A stretch of DNA of 64,000 nt from the NCBI RefSeq assembly GCF_900188295.1, contig NZ_FZNM01000003.1:248001-312000 (forward strand), in the 5' to 3' direction. The number at the start of each line of letters is the position of its first letter. Position 1 is the stretch's first letter. Below, in pieces: positions 45,109 to 54,044 of the stretch. Origin of the DNA: Paracoccus sediminis. GTDB taxonomy: Bacteria; Pseudomonadota; Alphaproteobacteria; Rhodobacterales; Rhodobacteraceae. The notes under the pieces were generated by a model that was given only the letters and a program-made list of their open reading frames with translations, was not told the DNA's origin and searched no databases. A program made the position numbers and the translations under genes.

Positions 45109-46134
45109 TTGACAAGCGTCACGATCATCGGCGGCGGCATCTTCGGATTGGCCTGCGCATGGGAAATGGCGCGCCGGGGCGCCCGCGTCCGGGTGATCGA
45201 GGCCGTGCGGATCGGCGCCGGATCGTCGGGCGGGCATGTCGGCGCCCTGGCGCCCCACGCGCCGGACAGCTGGAACGGCAAGAAGGCGTTCCAGCTGGAA
45301 AGCCTGCTGATGGCCCCGGCCTTTTGGGCAGGGGTCACGGCTGCGTCCGGCCTGCCCACCGGCTATGCCCGCACCGGCCGGCTGCAACCCGTGGCCGATG
45401 CCGCCGCGGCGGACCGGCTGCAAGACCGTATCGCGGCCTCGGCAATCCGTTGGCCCGACGATTGCGCGATGCGGGTGACACAGGCTCCGCCAGGGGATCT
45501 GGTGCCCGACAGCCCATCGGGATTGTGGCTGTCTGACGGGCTGACCGCACGACTGTCACCCCGCGCCGCCGGAGCCGCGCTTGCCGCCGCCATCCGCAGC
45601 CGCGGAGGAGAGATCGCCGAGGGGCGCTTTGCCGGAACCCTGTCCGGGCCGATCCTTTGGGCCACCGGCACGCCGGGGCTGGAGGATCTGACCCGCGACC
45701 TGGGCCGACCGATCGGCAAAGGCGTCAAGGGCCAGTCGGCCCTGCTGCGCCACGCCGCCCCCCAGGCGCCGCAGGTCTTTGCCGACGGGCTGCACATCGT
45801 GCCGCACGACGACGGAACGGTGGCGGTCGGATCGACGTCCGAAAACGATTACAACCATCTGGACCCGGACGACCAGATCGATGCGCTGATCGCCAAGGCA
45901 CGGACCATCTGCCCACAACTGCGCGACGCGCCCGTGATCGACCGCTGGGCGGGCGCCCGCCCCAGGACACGGACGCGCGCGCCGATCCTCGGACCCTGGC
46001 CCGGCCGCCCCGGCCATTTCGTCGCCAATGGCGGCTTCAAGATCGGCTTCGGCATGGCGCCCGGAATCGCGCAGGCAATGGCCAACCTGATCCTTGACGG
46101 CCAGGACGCGATCCCCGATCGGTTCCGCCTGTGA
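45109..46134 (+). CDS. FAD-dependent oxidoreductase, probable MnmC1-like partner
   Basis: A 341-residue DAO-type flavoprotein: VTIIGGGIFGLACAWEMARRG at the start is the FAD dinucleotide fold; GAGSSGGHVGALAPH and GARPRTRTRAPILGP follow, the latter typical of D-amino-acid oxidase/MnmC1 relatives. In E. coli the FAD half of MnmC turns cmnm5U into nm5U before methylation. Adjacency to mnmD suggests that role, but a general amino-acid oxidase is possible. TTG 45109 is preferred: AAAGGG lies seven bases upstream and the Rossmann fold begins at once; ATG 45079 would overlap the mnmD start and lacks a clear site. Confidence 0.75.
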   Translation: MTSVTIIGGGIFGLACAWEMARRGARVRVIEAVRIGAGSSGGHVGALAPHAPDSWNGKKAFQLESLLMAPAFWAGVTAASGLPTGYARTGRLQPVADAAAADRLQDRIAASAIRWPDDCAMRVTQAPPGDLVPDSPSGLWLSDGLTARLSPRAAGAALAAAIRSRGGEIAEGRFAGTLSGPILWATGTPGLEDLTRDLGRPIGKGVKGQSALLRHAAPQAPQVFADGLHIVPHDDGTVAVGSTSENDYNHLDPDDQIDALIAKARTICPQLRDAPVIDRWAGARPRTRTRAPILGPWPGRPGHFVANGGFKIGFGMAPGIAQAMANLILDGQDAIPDRFRL

Positions 46135-46145
46135 TTTTGCGTTGG

Positions 46146-46186
46146 TCCAAATATCCTTCGGGGGTCCGGGGCGAAAGGCCCCCGGC
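46146..46186 (+). repeat. Intergenic repeat element, copy 2
   Basis: TCCAAATATCC then a G-run and a 6-bp stem CCGGGG (46166-46171) / CCCCGG (46180-46185); the 3' half differs from copy 1 (22115-22155) but keeps pairing, as expected for a conserved RNA or DNA hairpin. It lies 12 bases after the FAD oxidoreductase stop. Confidence 0.68.
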
Positions 46187-46255
46187 TGCGACGCATGGAA
46201 GACGGGCCGGGGCGGCGGCAACTGCGCCCATCGGGCCGTCCTTTCCACAAGCCGC

Positions 46256-46295
46256 TTGCAGGCCGTGCCCGCAGCGGGTGAAACTGGGCCTGCAA
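46256..46295 (+). promoter_or_regulatory. Nested inverted repeat before the DUF4202-CbiX operon
   Basis: TTGCAGGCC (46256-46264) and GGCCTGCAA (46287-46295) are perfect 9-base arms enclosing a smaller stem CCCG-CAG-CGGG (46268-46278). The right arm ends one base before the AAGGA ribosome-binding site. Either a structured RNA leader or two operator half-sites 31 bases apart; TTGCAG and TGAAAC at 17-base spacing could be a weak promoter within it. Confidence 0.5.
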
Positions 46296-46310
46296 CAAGG
46301 ATGCTGCCCC

Positions 46311-46874
46311 ATGACCACGCCGCTAGACCATGCCTTTCAAGCCATCGATGCCGCCAATTCCAGGGATCCGAACCTTGACGAGGGCCAGCCCGCCAACCTG
46401 GTCTATGGCCAGCGGATGACCCAGGAACAGGAACGCCTGTTTCCCGACGCGTCCGACGTGCTGCGGATCGCCTGCCGGGGCCAGCATGTCGAACGCTGGC
46501 TTTTGCCGCGCGACGCCTATCCGATGGACCGGGCGGGCTATCTGGCCTGGCGTCAGGAACAGGGCCGCCGCCACGCCGACCGCATCGCCGGGATCATGGC
46601 CGACGCAGGATACGGCGACGACGACATCGACCAGGCCCGCAAGATGCTGACCAAGCAGGGGTTGAAGCGCGACGATCAGGTGCAGGCGCTGGAGGACGTG
46701 ATCTGCTTTACCTTCATCCGCTGGTATCTGGGCGACTTCATGGCCGAGCACGCCGACAAGGGCGTGCCCCGCATCATCGAAAAGACCGCCCGCAAGATGT
46801 CGCCCGAAGGCCGCGCCCGCGCCTTGCGGGAATTCCCGATGCCCGAGGCGCTTGCCCCGTATTTCCGCGACTGA
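46311..46874 (+). CDS. DUF4202 family protein
   Basis: A 187-residue soluble protein that fits DUF4202: VYGQRMTQEQERLFPDASDVLRIACRGQHVERW near residues 31-63, with conserved His (CRGQHVERW), and RADRIAGIM-like and FTFIRWYLGDF segments. His/Asp positions are compatible with an HD-like metal site, but this is a guess. The biochemical role is not known. Its stop overlaps the sirohydrochlorin chelatase start (TGATG), and such pairing hints at siroheme or cobalamin-linked metabolism. Confidence 0.8.
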   Translation: MTTPLDHAFQAIDAANSRDPNLDEGQPANLVYGQRMTQEQERLFPDASDVLRIACRGQHVERWLLPRDAYPMDRAGYLAWRQEQGRRHADRIAGIMADAGYGDDDIDQARKMLTKQGLKRDDQVQALEDVICFTFIRWYLGDFMAEHADKGVPRIIEKTARKMSPEGRARALREFPMPEALAPYFRD

Positions 46875-47551
46875 TGCGCGCCGTAATCGTATCCCACGGC
46901 CAGCCCGGCAATCCCGGCCCTCAGCAGCGGGCCGTCGAGGATCTGGCGGCACGGGTCGCGGCCTGCGGTCCGGGTTGCCCGGTCGCGGGCGCCACGCTGG
47001 CGATGCCCGGTGCGCTTGCGGCGGTGGCGGATGACGACAGCCTGATCTATCCGATGTTCATGGCCGAGGGCTGGTTCACCCGCAGCGAACTGCCCCGACG
47101 ACTGGCCCAGGCAGGCGCGGCGCGCGCGCGGGTGCTGCGGCCCTTTGGCGCCGATCCGGCCTTGCCCGGCCTGATCGTGGCCCAGGTCCATGCCGCCGCC
47201 GCCGCCCAGGGCTGGTTGCCGCGGGACACGACCCTGCTGCTGTCCGCGCATGGATCGCAGCGGTCGCAGGCGTCCTTCACGATCACCATGGCGCTTGCCG
47301 ACAGCATTGCGCCGCATGTCGCGCGCGTCGTGACCGGCTTCGTGGAACAGGAACCGTTCCTTGCGGACGCGGCCACGGGGCTGACGCAGGCGGTCAGCCT
47401 GCCTCTGTTCGCGCTGCGGGCCGAACATGTGCTGGACGATCTGCCCGAGGCGCTGGATCGGGCAGGCTTCACAGGCCCGCGCCTGGATCCCATCGGCCTT
47501 GCGCCCGAGGTGCCGGCCCTGATCGCCGCCAGCATCCGCGCGGCGTCATGA
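46874..47551 (+). CDS. CbiX/SirB-type sirohydrochlorin chelatase family protein
   Basis: A 225-residue chelatase-fold protein with two repeats of the CbiX half: the first with AVIVSHGQPGNP (His at 8) and the second with LLLSAHGSQRS (His near 123), the metal-binding histidines. It would insert Fe or Co into sirohydrochlorin for siroheme or cobalamin. It is the second gene of the operon with DUF4202. The exact metal and tetrapyrrole cannot be told. Its end overlaps the convergent GNAT gene by six bases. Confidence 0.8.
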   Translation: MRAVIVSHGQPGNPGPQQRAVEDLAARVAACGPGCPVAGATLAMPGALAAVADDDSLIYPMFMAEGWFTRSELPRRLAQAGAARARVLRPFGADPALPGLIVAQVHAAAAAQGWLPRDTTLLLSAHGSQRSQASFTITMALADSIAPHVARVVTGFVEQEPFLADAATGLTQAVSLPLFALRAEHVLDDLPEALDRAGFTGPRLDPIGLAPEVPALIAASIRAAS

Positions 47552-48259
47552 CGGCTTGGCGTAATAGCCATAGCCCGCGATTTCGGATAACCCCAGCCGG
47601 TCCCAGGTCGCGCGGGCGCCCGTGTTGGCACGGCTGACCGCCAGCCCGATCCGGGTCGCGCCCTGTTCGGCCGCCCACAGTGCCGCCTGCCGCGCCATCC
47701 ACCCGGCCAGGCCCCGGCGGCGGAACGGCGGCAGAACCTCGACCGCGTGGACCATGACCGCATCGCCGCTGATCGCCGCAAAGGCGGCGCCTGCCGCGCG
47801 GTCGTCGATGCGGCCCAGGATCGCGGTCTTCGGCCCGCGCGCACGGTCCATGACCGCCTGACGCGCCGGGGTGATGTTGCCCGCGACCCAGATGTCGCGC
47901 TGGATCGCCAGCGGCGGCCAGATGGCAAAGGTGGTGACGGGTGGGATGGGCTGGCCGGTCAGTTCCGCGATGGGCGCCGCCAGGATCGCGGTGGGCGTTT
48001 CGCGCCGGTATCCGGCCGCCAGCAGGGCATCCGCCAGATCGGGGTCGCTGTCCAGAACGCGGAACATCGGCGGCTGGTCCCAGGCGCGGTGGATCGTTTC
48101 AACAGCGGGAATGTCATCCGCCGTCCAGGCCCCGACCGCGCGGGCCGAACTGACCCTGCCCCCCGCGCCCAGTCCCCGGCCCACCCGGAACCCCCCCGCC
48201 GTGGCGTATTCGGCGGCGGGCCAGGTGTTCTCGAACGCCTGGGCCAGGGCGGCATCCAT
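47546..48259 (-). CDS. GNAT family N-acetyltransferase
   Basis: A 237-residue protein with a C-terminal GNAT fold: VMVHAVEVLPPFRRRGLAGWMARQAALWA (about 168-196) holds the acetyl-CoA pyrophosphate loop RRRGLA, followed by LAVSRANTGARATWDRLGL. The N-terminal half is a degenerate second domain. The substrate is unknown. ATG 48259 shares one base with the CinA-type gene's stop (TGATG); GTG 48262 is an alternative with GTGA overlap. Confidence 0.86.
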   Translation of the reverse strand: MDAALAQAFENTWPAAEYATAGGFRVGRGLGAGGRVSSARAVGAWTADDIPAVETIHRAWDQPPMFRVLDSDPDLADALLAAGYRRETPTAILAAPIAELTGQPIPPVTTFAIWPPLAIQRDIWVAGNITPARQAVMDRARGPKTAILGRIDDRAAGAAFAAISGDAVMVHAVEVLPPFRRRGLAGWMARQAALWAAEQGATRIGLAVSRANTGARATWDRLGLSEIAGYGYYAKPS

Positions 48260-48999
48260 CACAGCGACAGCCGCTGTTTCAGCGCCGTCATCGCCTCGGC
48301 CACGCGCGCCGCATCAAGCCCGCGCACGACCAGGTTGGTGCCCCAGCCGGTCTGGTCCTGGAACGGATAGGATCCCAGCGACAGGTCGGAATATTGCGCA
48401 GCCACGGCCTTGAGATCCTCGGCCACGTCGCTTTCGCCGCGCCGCACCTCGACGCTGTCGGACTGGACGGGTCGGCCGGCGGACAGGCGCGGGATCAGCC
48501 AGTCGACCATGCCGCGAAACACCTCGGGGACGCCCGCCATCACATGCGTGCTGCCGATGGAAAATCCCGGCGCGCCCGACACGGCGTTGTCGATCAGCGT
48601 CGCCCCCACCGGGATGCGCGCCATGCGCAGACGGTTTTCGGTCAGTTCGAACCCCAACCGGTCGCAGCGGGCTTGCAGGATCACGCGGGCGTCGGGGTGG
48701 ATCCCGACCGTGGTGCCATGGGCGTCGGCCACGGCGTCGGCGGTGATGTCGTCATGCGTCGGCCCGATCCCGCCAGACGTGAACAACAGGTCATAGGCCC
48801 CGCCCAGGCTGCGGTCCAGGGCGCGGATCGCCGCGACGATCTGGTCGTGGTCGTCGGACACCACGCGCATCTCGCGCAGGTCGAAGCCGGTCGCGGACAG
48901 CACCTGCGCCAGGTAATGCGCGTTTCCTTCGCGCGTGCGGCCGGACAGGATTTCGTCCCCGATCACCAGGATCGCCGCCGTCGGATTGTCGGATTGCAT
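48259..48999 (-). CDS. CinA N-terminal/molybdopterin-binding domain protein
   Basis: A 246-residue protein with the MoaB/Mog-like fold of the CinA N-terminal domain: AILVIGDEILSGRTREGNAHYLA at the start, LLFTSGGIGPTHDDITADAVA in the middle (the GGxGPTxDD motif), GAPGFSIGSTHVMAGVPEVFRGM later. The C-terminal nicotinamide-nucleotide amidase domain of full CinA is absent. It is in an operon with the GNAT gene and diverges from map across 106 bases. Function of the stand-alone domain is unsettled. Confidence 0.88.
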   Translation of the reverse strand: MQSDNPTAAILVIGDEILSGRTREGNAHYLAQVLSATGFDLREMRVVSDDHDQIVAAIRALDRSLGGAYDLLFTSGGIGPTHDDITADAVADAHGTTVGIHPDARVILQARCDRLGFELTENRLRMARIPVGATLIDNAVSGAPGFSIGSTHVMAGVPEVFRGMVDWLIPRLSAGRPVQSDSVEVRRGESDVAEDLKAVAAQYSDLSLGSYPFQDQTGWGTNLVVRGLDAARVAEAMTALKQRLSL

Positions 49000-49105
49000 C
49001 GCCCCATCCCCTGAAACCTGTGCTGTCCCGGTTCTATGCCCACGCGCGGGGCTGGAACAAGTGGCCTTCCGGGTCTATCTATGCCGCCAGACGAAAGGAT
49101 TTCCG

Positions 49106-49903
49106 ATGGACCAGAGCCACATCACCAAGGAAGGCATCCGCATCCATGTGCGCGAGGATTTCGCGGGGATGCACAAGGCGGGCGCCGTCGCGTCGCAGAT
49201 CCTGGACGAGGTCGGGCCGATGGTCCGGCCCGGCGTGACCACCGGCGCGCTGGACGATTTCATCACCCGCCGCGTGGCCGAACTGGGCGCCACCTCGGCC
49301 ACCATCGGCTATCGCGGCTATGAACATGCCAGCTGCATCAGCGTGAACCATGTCGTCTGCCACGGCATTCCGGGCGACAAGGTTCTGGCCGACGGCGACA
49401 TCCTGAACATCGACGTGACGGTGATCGTGGACGGCTGGTATGGCGACACCAGCCGGATGTATGTGGCGGGCCGGGCGTCCATCAAGGCGCGCCGCCTGAT
49501 CCAGGTCACGCATGACGCGCTGATGAAGGGGATCGAGGCCGTGCGCCCCGGCGCCCATTTCGGCGACATCGGCGCGGCGATCCAGGCCCATGCCGAGGGC
49601 CACGGCATGTCGGTGGTGCGCGATTTCTGCGGGCACGGGCTGGGCCGGGTGTTCCACGCGCCCCCGAACGTCCTGCATTTCGGCCGCCCCGGCAAAGGCC
49701 CGATGCTGGAAGAAGGCATGTTCTTCACGGTGGAACCCATGATAAACCTGGGCCGCCCCGAAACCAAGGTGCTGGCCGACGACTGGACCGCCGTGACCCG
49801 CGACAAGTCGTTGTCGGCGCAGTTCGAACATTCCATCGGCGTCACCGCATCCGGGTTCGAGATTTTCACGCCGTCCGACCGGTTCTTTCCCGATCTGGGC
49901 TGA
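49106..49903 (+). CDS. map: Methionine aminopeptidase, type I
   Basis: A 265-residue metalloprotease that removes the initiator Met from nascent proteins. Metal ligands are visible in order: two Asp in LNIDVTVIVDGWYGDTSRM, His in CGHGLGRVFH, Glu in FFTVEPMI and Glu in QFEHSI; the substrate His is in VVCHGIPG. Length matches E. coli Map (264). GAAAGGA eight bases upstream supports ATG 49106; the open frame upstream is non-typical. It may be one of several map genes in such genomes. Confidence 0.96.
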   Translation: MDQSHITKEGIRIHVREDFAGMHKAGAVASQILDEVGPMVRPGVTTGALDDFITRRVAELGATSATIGYRGYEHASCISVNHVVCHGIPGDKVLADGDILNIDVTVIVDGWYGDTSRMYVAGRASIKARRLIQVTHDALMKGIEAVRPGAHFGDIGAAIQAHAEGHGMSVVRDFCGHGLGRVFHAPPNVLHFGRPGKGPMLEEGMFFTVEPMINLGRPETKVLADDWTAVTRDKSLSAQFEHSIGVTASGFEIFTPSDRFFPDLG

Positions 49904-49908
49904 CGGCA

Positions 49909-52900
49909 TCAGGTCCGGTCGGGCTTGACACGCATCACCGCGCAGTAAAGCGCCGGCACGAAGACCAGCGTGATGAGCGTGCCGGCAATGATGCCGCCCA
50001 TCATGGCAAAGGCCATCGGTCCCCAGAACACTTGCCGCGCGATCGGGATCAGCGCCAGCGACGCGGCCGCCGCCGTCAGCAGGATCGGCCGGGCGCGGCT
50101 GTCCGACGCCTCGAACACGGCCTGCCACGGACTGCGGCCCTTGTGCAGCAGTTCCTGGATTTCATGGACCAGGATGATCGAGTTGCGGATCAGGATACCG
50201 ATCAGCGCCAGAATTCCCAGGATCGCGACAAAACCCATCGGCACGCGGAACGGCACCAGCACCGCGACCACCCCGATCAGGCCCAGCGGCGCGGCGGCGA
50301 ACACGATCAGCGACAGCCGAAAGCTTTGCATCTGCGCCATGACCAGCAGCGCCATGACCAGCAGCATCACCGGCACCACCGCCGCGATGGGTTCCTGACT
50401 GTCGGCCGAGGTTTCCACCGTGCCGCCCACGGTGATGGCGACGTCGGACGACAGGCCTGCCTGGAATTCGGCCACGGCGGGGGCCAGAGCATCGACCAGC
50501 GTGGCCGGCTGGTCGTTCGTGGAAATGGCGGCCTTGACGGTGACGGTGGGCAGGCCGTTGCGCTGGGCGATCAGTGGCTGTTCGGTCGTATAGCCCAGCG
50601 AGACGATGGACGACAGCGGCAGGCTTTGCCCGGTCAGCAGGACCATTTGCAGGTTGCGGATCGAATCGATCGAGGTGCGGTCCTCGGCCTCGCCGCGCGC
50701 CACCACGTTGATGAGGAAAATGTCGTCGCGCAGTTGCGTGATGGTCCGGCCCGAAAACAGCGCCGACAGCGTATCGGCCACGTCCTGACTGGTCACGCCC
50801 AGCTGGCGGGCCTGGTCCTGGTCGATTTCCAGCCGGATCACGCGGGCGGGTTCGTTCCAGTCCATCGAAATGTCGCGCAGCCGCGGTTCGCTGGCCAGCA
50901 CCGTGGCCAGGTTTCGCGCGGCGTCGCGGGCGGCATCGGGATCGGGCGCACTGACCCGGTATTGCACGGGCTTGCCGACCGGCGGACCGATTTCCAGGTT
51001 CTTGACATAGACGTCGACCCCGATCAGGTCGCGGGCCGCCGTTTCCCGAAGCAGCGCCTTGACCCGGTCGCGGGCGGCCAGGTCGGGGGTCTGGATGACG
51101 ATCTGGCCCATATAGGGTCCGGGCGTCGGCACATCCATCGACAGCACGAAACGCGGCGCGCCGCTGCCGACATGGGACGACCAGAACAGCACGTCGTCAT
51201 TGTCCGCCAGAACCGATTCCAGCCGGTCCATGTCGGCCCTTGTCCGGGCGATCGAGGTGTTCTGCCGTTCCACGATGTCCACAAGAACCTCGGTCCGGTC
51301 CGAGGATGGAAAGAACTGCTGTTCGACGAACCGCATTCCCCAGACCGACAGCGCGAACAGCACCAGCGTCACGGCGATCACGACCCACCTGAAGCGCATC
51401 GACCACGACAGCAACCCGTGGAACCGCCGCCGCAGCCAGCCCGGCCTGGGATCGTGCTGCGCGCCATAGGTCCGCAGGAACGTGACGCCCAGCAGGGGCG
51501 CGAACAGCACCGCCACGATCCAGGACACGATCAGCGACACCGCGATCACCACGAACAGCGAGAACGTGAATTCGCCCGCCGCCGAACTGTTCAGGCCGAT
51601 GGGAATGAAGCCCGCAACCGTGACCAGCGTGCCGGTCAGCATCGGAAAGGCGATCGAAGTCCAGGCATAGCTGGCGGCCTTGCCCAGCGACTCGCCGATC
51701 TCCAGCCGGGAAATCATCGTCTCGATGGCGATCATGGCGTCATCGACCAGCAGGCCAAGGGCGATGATAAGCGCGCCCAGAGAAATGCGCTGCAAGGTGA
51801 CGCCGTACAGATCCAGGATCACGAAGGTGATCGCCAGCACCAGCGGAATGGTCAGCGTGACAACGAAACCCGCGCGGAAACCCAGGCTGACGAAGCTGAC
51901 CACAAGGACGATCAGCACGGCCTCGGCCAGGGCGGTGACGAAATGGCCTACGGCTTCGTCCACCACATGGGGCTGGTCGGCGATCTTGTGCATCTGGATC
52001 CCGATGGGCAGGTCGGCGGAAACCCTGGCCATCAGCGCATCCAGATCCTTGCCGAATTCCAGGATGTTCTCGCCGTCGCGCATGCCCACCTGCAAGCCGA
52101 TGGCGGGCTGGCCGTTGTAGCGGAACAGCGATTGCGGCGGATCCTCGTAGCCGCGGGTCACGGTCGCCACATCGCTCAGGTTGAAGAACCGTTCGCCCAC
52201 CCGCAGGTTGACGGCGGCGATGGATGCGGCATCGTCGAACTGCCCGCCCACCCGCAGCAGAACCTGTTCCGGTCCCGCCTGGATCACGCCGGACGGCGAA
52301 ATGGCGTTCTGCTGGGCCAGCGTCGCAATCACCTGCTGCTGGTTCAGGCCAAGCGCCGCAAGCCGCGGAGCCGAGAATTCCAGATAGATCTGTTCGCGCT
52401 GCTCGCCCAGAAGCTCGGTCTTGCCGGCGGCGTCAAGGGCCGCGACCTGCTTGCGGATGCGTTCCACACGGTCGCGCATCTCTCGGGGGCTGAATCCGTC
52501 GGCGGTAAAGGCATAGATGTTGCCGAACACGTCGCCGAAATCGTCGTTGAACTGAAAGCCCGCGAATTCCTGGGGGAAATCGGGGCGGATGTCCGACATC
52601 ATCTCGCGGACGCGCTTCCACACCTCGGGGACGCGGGGGCCGCGGACCGTGGGCAGCAGTTCCAGATAGACCACCGCCTGCCCCGGCATGGTGATGGACC
52701 GGGTGAAGTAAAGCTCGTCCAACTCCTCGAGCTTCGTCTCGATCCGGGTCGTGACCTGTCTCAGCGTCTCATCCACGGTGGCGCCGGGCAGGGATGCGCT
52801 GATGACCATGATCTTGATGGTGAAGTTCGGGTCTTCCTCTCGGCCAAGATTGTTATAGCTGATGGTTCCCGCGACCAGTGACAGGATCAGCAGGAACCAC

Positions 52901-52950
52901 ACGAAGCTGCGGTGCTTCAGCGCCCAGTCCGACAGGTTGAAGCGGCTCAT
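49909..52950 (-). CDS. RND efflux pump, inner-membrane transporter
   Basis: A 1013-residue RND transporter with the twelve-helix duplicated layout and two large periplasmic loops. The proton-relay aspartates are in LIIALGLLVDDAMIAIETM (helix 4), and FVVIAVSLIVSWIVAVLFAPLLG and AILGILALIGILIRNSIILVHEIQ are family helices. It exports drugs, dyes or lipophilic compounds in exchange for protons. Two adaptor genes lie upstream and overlap by four bases. Substrate specificity is not predictable. Confidence 0.93.
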   Translation of the reverse strand: MSRFNLSDWALKHRSFVWFLLILSLVAGTISYNNLGREEDPNFTIKIMVISASLPGATVDETLRQVTTRIETKLEELDELYFTRSITMPGQAVVYLELLPTVRGPRVPEVWKRVREMMSDIRPDFPQEFAGFQFNDDFGDVFGNIYAFTADGFSPREMRDRVERIRKQVAALDAAGKTELLGEQREQIYLEFSAPRLAALGLNQQQVIATLAQQNAISPSGVIQAGPEQVLLRVGGQFDDAASIAAVNLRVGERFFNLSDVATVTRGYEDPPQSLFRYNGQPAIGLQVGMRDGENILEFGKDLDALMARVSADLPIGIQMHKIADQPHVVDEAVGHFVTALAEAVLIVLVVSFVSLGFRAGFVVTLTIPLVLAITFVILDLYGVTLQRISLGALIIALGLLVDDAMIAIETMISRLEIGESLGKAASYAWTSIAFPMLTGTLVTVAGFIPIGLNSSAAGEFTFSLFVVIAVSLIVSWIVAVLFAPLLGVTFLRTYGAQHDPRPGWLRRRFHGLLSWSMRFRWVVIAVTLVLFALSVWGMRFVEQQFFPSSDRTEVLVDIVERQNTSIARTRADMDRLESVLADNDDVLFWSSHVGSGAPRFVLSMDVPTPGPYMGQIVIQTPDLAARDRVKALLRETAARDLIGVDVYVKNLEIGPPVGKPVQYRVSAPDPDAARDAARNLATVLASEPRLRDISMDWNEPARVIRLEIDQDQARQLGVTSQDVADTLSALFSGRTITQLRDDIFLINVVARGEAEDRTSIDSIRNLQMVLLTGQSLPLSSIVSLGYTTEQPLIAQRNGLPTVTVKAAISTNDQPATLVDALAPAVAEFQAGLSSDVAITVGGTVETSADSQEPIAAVVPVMLLVMALLVMAQMQSFRLSLIVFAAAPLGLIGVVAVLVPFRVPMGFVAILGILALIGILIRNSIILVHEIQELLHKGRSPWQAVFEASDSRARPILLTAAAASLALIPIARQVFWGPMAFAMMGGIIAGTLITLVFVPALYCAVMRVKPDRT

Positions 52951-54044
52951 GGCCGGACCCTCGGCCCGACGGGCTGGCCGTCCGACAGCGAGTTGACGCC
53001 GCGGACCACCACCTCGTCCCCCGGCGCCAGGCCGTCCTGGATCAGCACCCGGTCATGGAAATCGCCCGCCGGGGTGATCGGCACGGCCTCGACCCGCGCA
53101 GAGCCGTCGTCGCGCAGGACGCGCCAGACATGAGGAGCGCCGTCGCGTCGAAAGATCGCCGCGGCCGACAGCATCAGCGCCGGTTCGCTGGCGGTGCCCA
53201 ACCGGGCGCGCACCAGCGATCCCAGCCGAAAGGGCGCGTCGGGGGGCAGCGTCAGATACAGCCTGCGCGTGCGGGTCGCGGCATCGGCCACCGGATCGAT
53301 GCGGTCCAGGACGGCCCGCATCTGCCGGTCGGGATCCATGCGTTGCCAGACGGTGAAGACGGCCCTGTCCGGCAGGCTTGCCAAGGCCGATTCCGGCAGG
53401 TCGATCACCGCTTCACGCCGATTTTCGGCGGACAGTTGCAGCACCGGGGTTCCTGCGCCCAGCACGCTGCCGGGGGCTTCGTAAACGGCGCTGACCACGC
53501 CCGCAAAGGGCGCGGTCATCCGGGCATAGCCTTGGGCGTCGCGGGCCTGGACCAAGGCCGACCGGGCCTGTTCGGCGCCGGCTTCGGCAGCCGTGGCCGC
53601 ACGCTGGGCCTGTTCCAGTTGCGCGGCGCTGGCGACGTTGCGCGCCACCAGCGCCTGGGTCCGTTCCAGCGTCAGGCGGGCGGTGTCGCGCTGAACCTCG
53701 GCCGCGGCCAGGGCAGCTTCGGCGGCGCGGGTCGTCGCGGCCAGATCTTCGGCCGCAAGGTTTGCCAGCACGTCGCCTTGCCGCACCCGGTCCCCCAGAT
53801 CGACGGGGCGCGACACCATCCGGCCCAGCGTCTGAAAGGCCATCGTAACCTGGGTGCGCGATGCCACCACACCGGGAATCCAGCGCGCGTCGCTGCCGCG
53901 GTCCTGGACGATCTCGGACACCACGGGGCGGATCGGGTCGATGTTTTCGGCATGAGAGCTGAAATCCAGCCAGCCGGACAGGTCAAGCGCATGGGCGGGC
54001 GCCGCGATCGACAGCGCGATCAGCGCCGCGGCGAACCGCATCAT
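52947..54044 (-). CDS. RND adaptor (membrane fusion protein), second subunit
   Basis: A 365-residue periplasmic adaptor with a cleavable N-terminal signal (AALIALSIAAPAHA), a coiled-coil hairpin of Ala/Arg/Gln-rich heptads (AAEAALAAAEVQRDTARLTLERTQ ... about 110-170), a lipoyl domain on both sides and a beta-barrel domain (VIDLPESALASLPD). It would join the RND transporter to an outer-membrane channel. It overlaps the transporter start (ATGA) and the first adaptor's end. Confidence 0.9.
   Translation of the reverse strand: MMRFAAALIALSIAAPAHALDLSGWLDFSSHAENIDPIRPVVSEIVQDRGSDARWIPGVVASRTQVTMAFQTLGRMVSRPVDLGDRVRQGDVLANLAAEDLAATTRAAEAALAAAEVQRDTARLTLERTQALVARNVASAAQLEQAQRAATAAEAGAEQARSALVQARDAQGYARMTAPFAGVVSAVYEAPGSVLGAGTPVLQLSAENRREAVIDLPESALASLPDRAVFTVWQRMDPDRQMRAVLDRIDPVADAATRTRRLYLTLPPDAPFRLGSLVRARLGTASEPALMLSAAAIFRRDGAPHVWRVLRDDGSARVEAVPITPAGDFHDRVLIQDGLAPGDEVVVRGVNSLSDGQPVGPRVRP

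Noticed and set aside
45079..46134. ATG 45079 as start of the FAD oxidoreductase
   Set aside because: It overlaps the mnmD start codon and has no clear ribosome-binding site; TTG 45109 has AAAGGG and begins at the FAD fold, although this stays uncertain.
50032..52881. A 949-codon plus-strand open frame opposite the RND transporter
   Set aside because: Low-complexity Asp/Gln/His/Arg product, exact antisense of an unmistakable RND gene.
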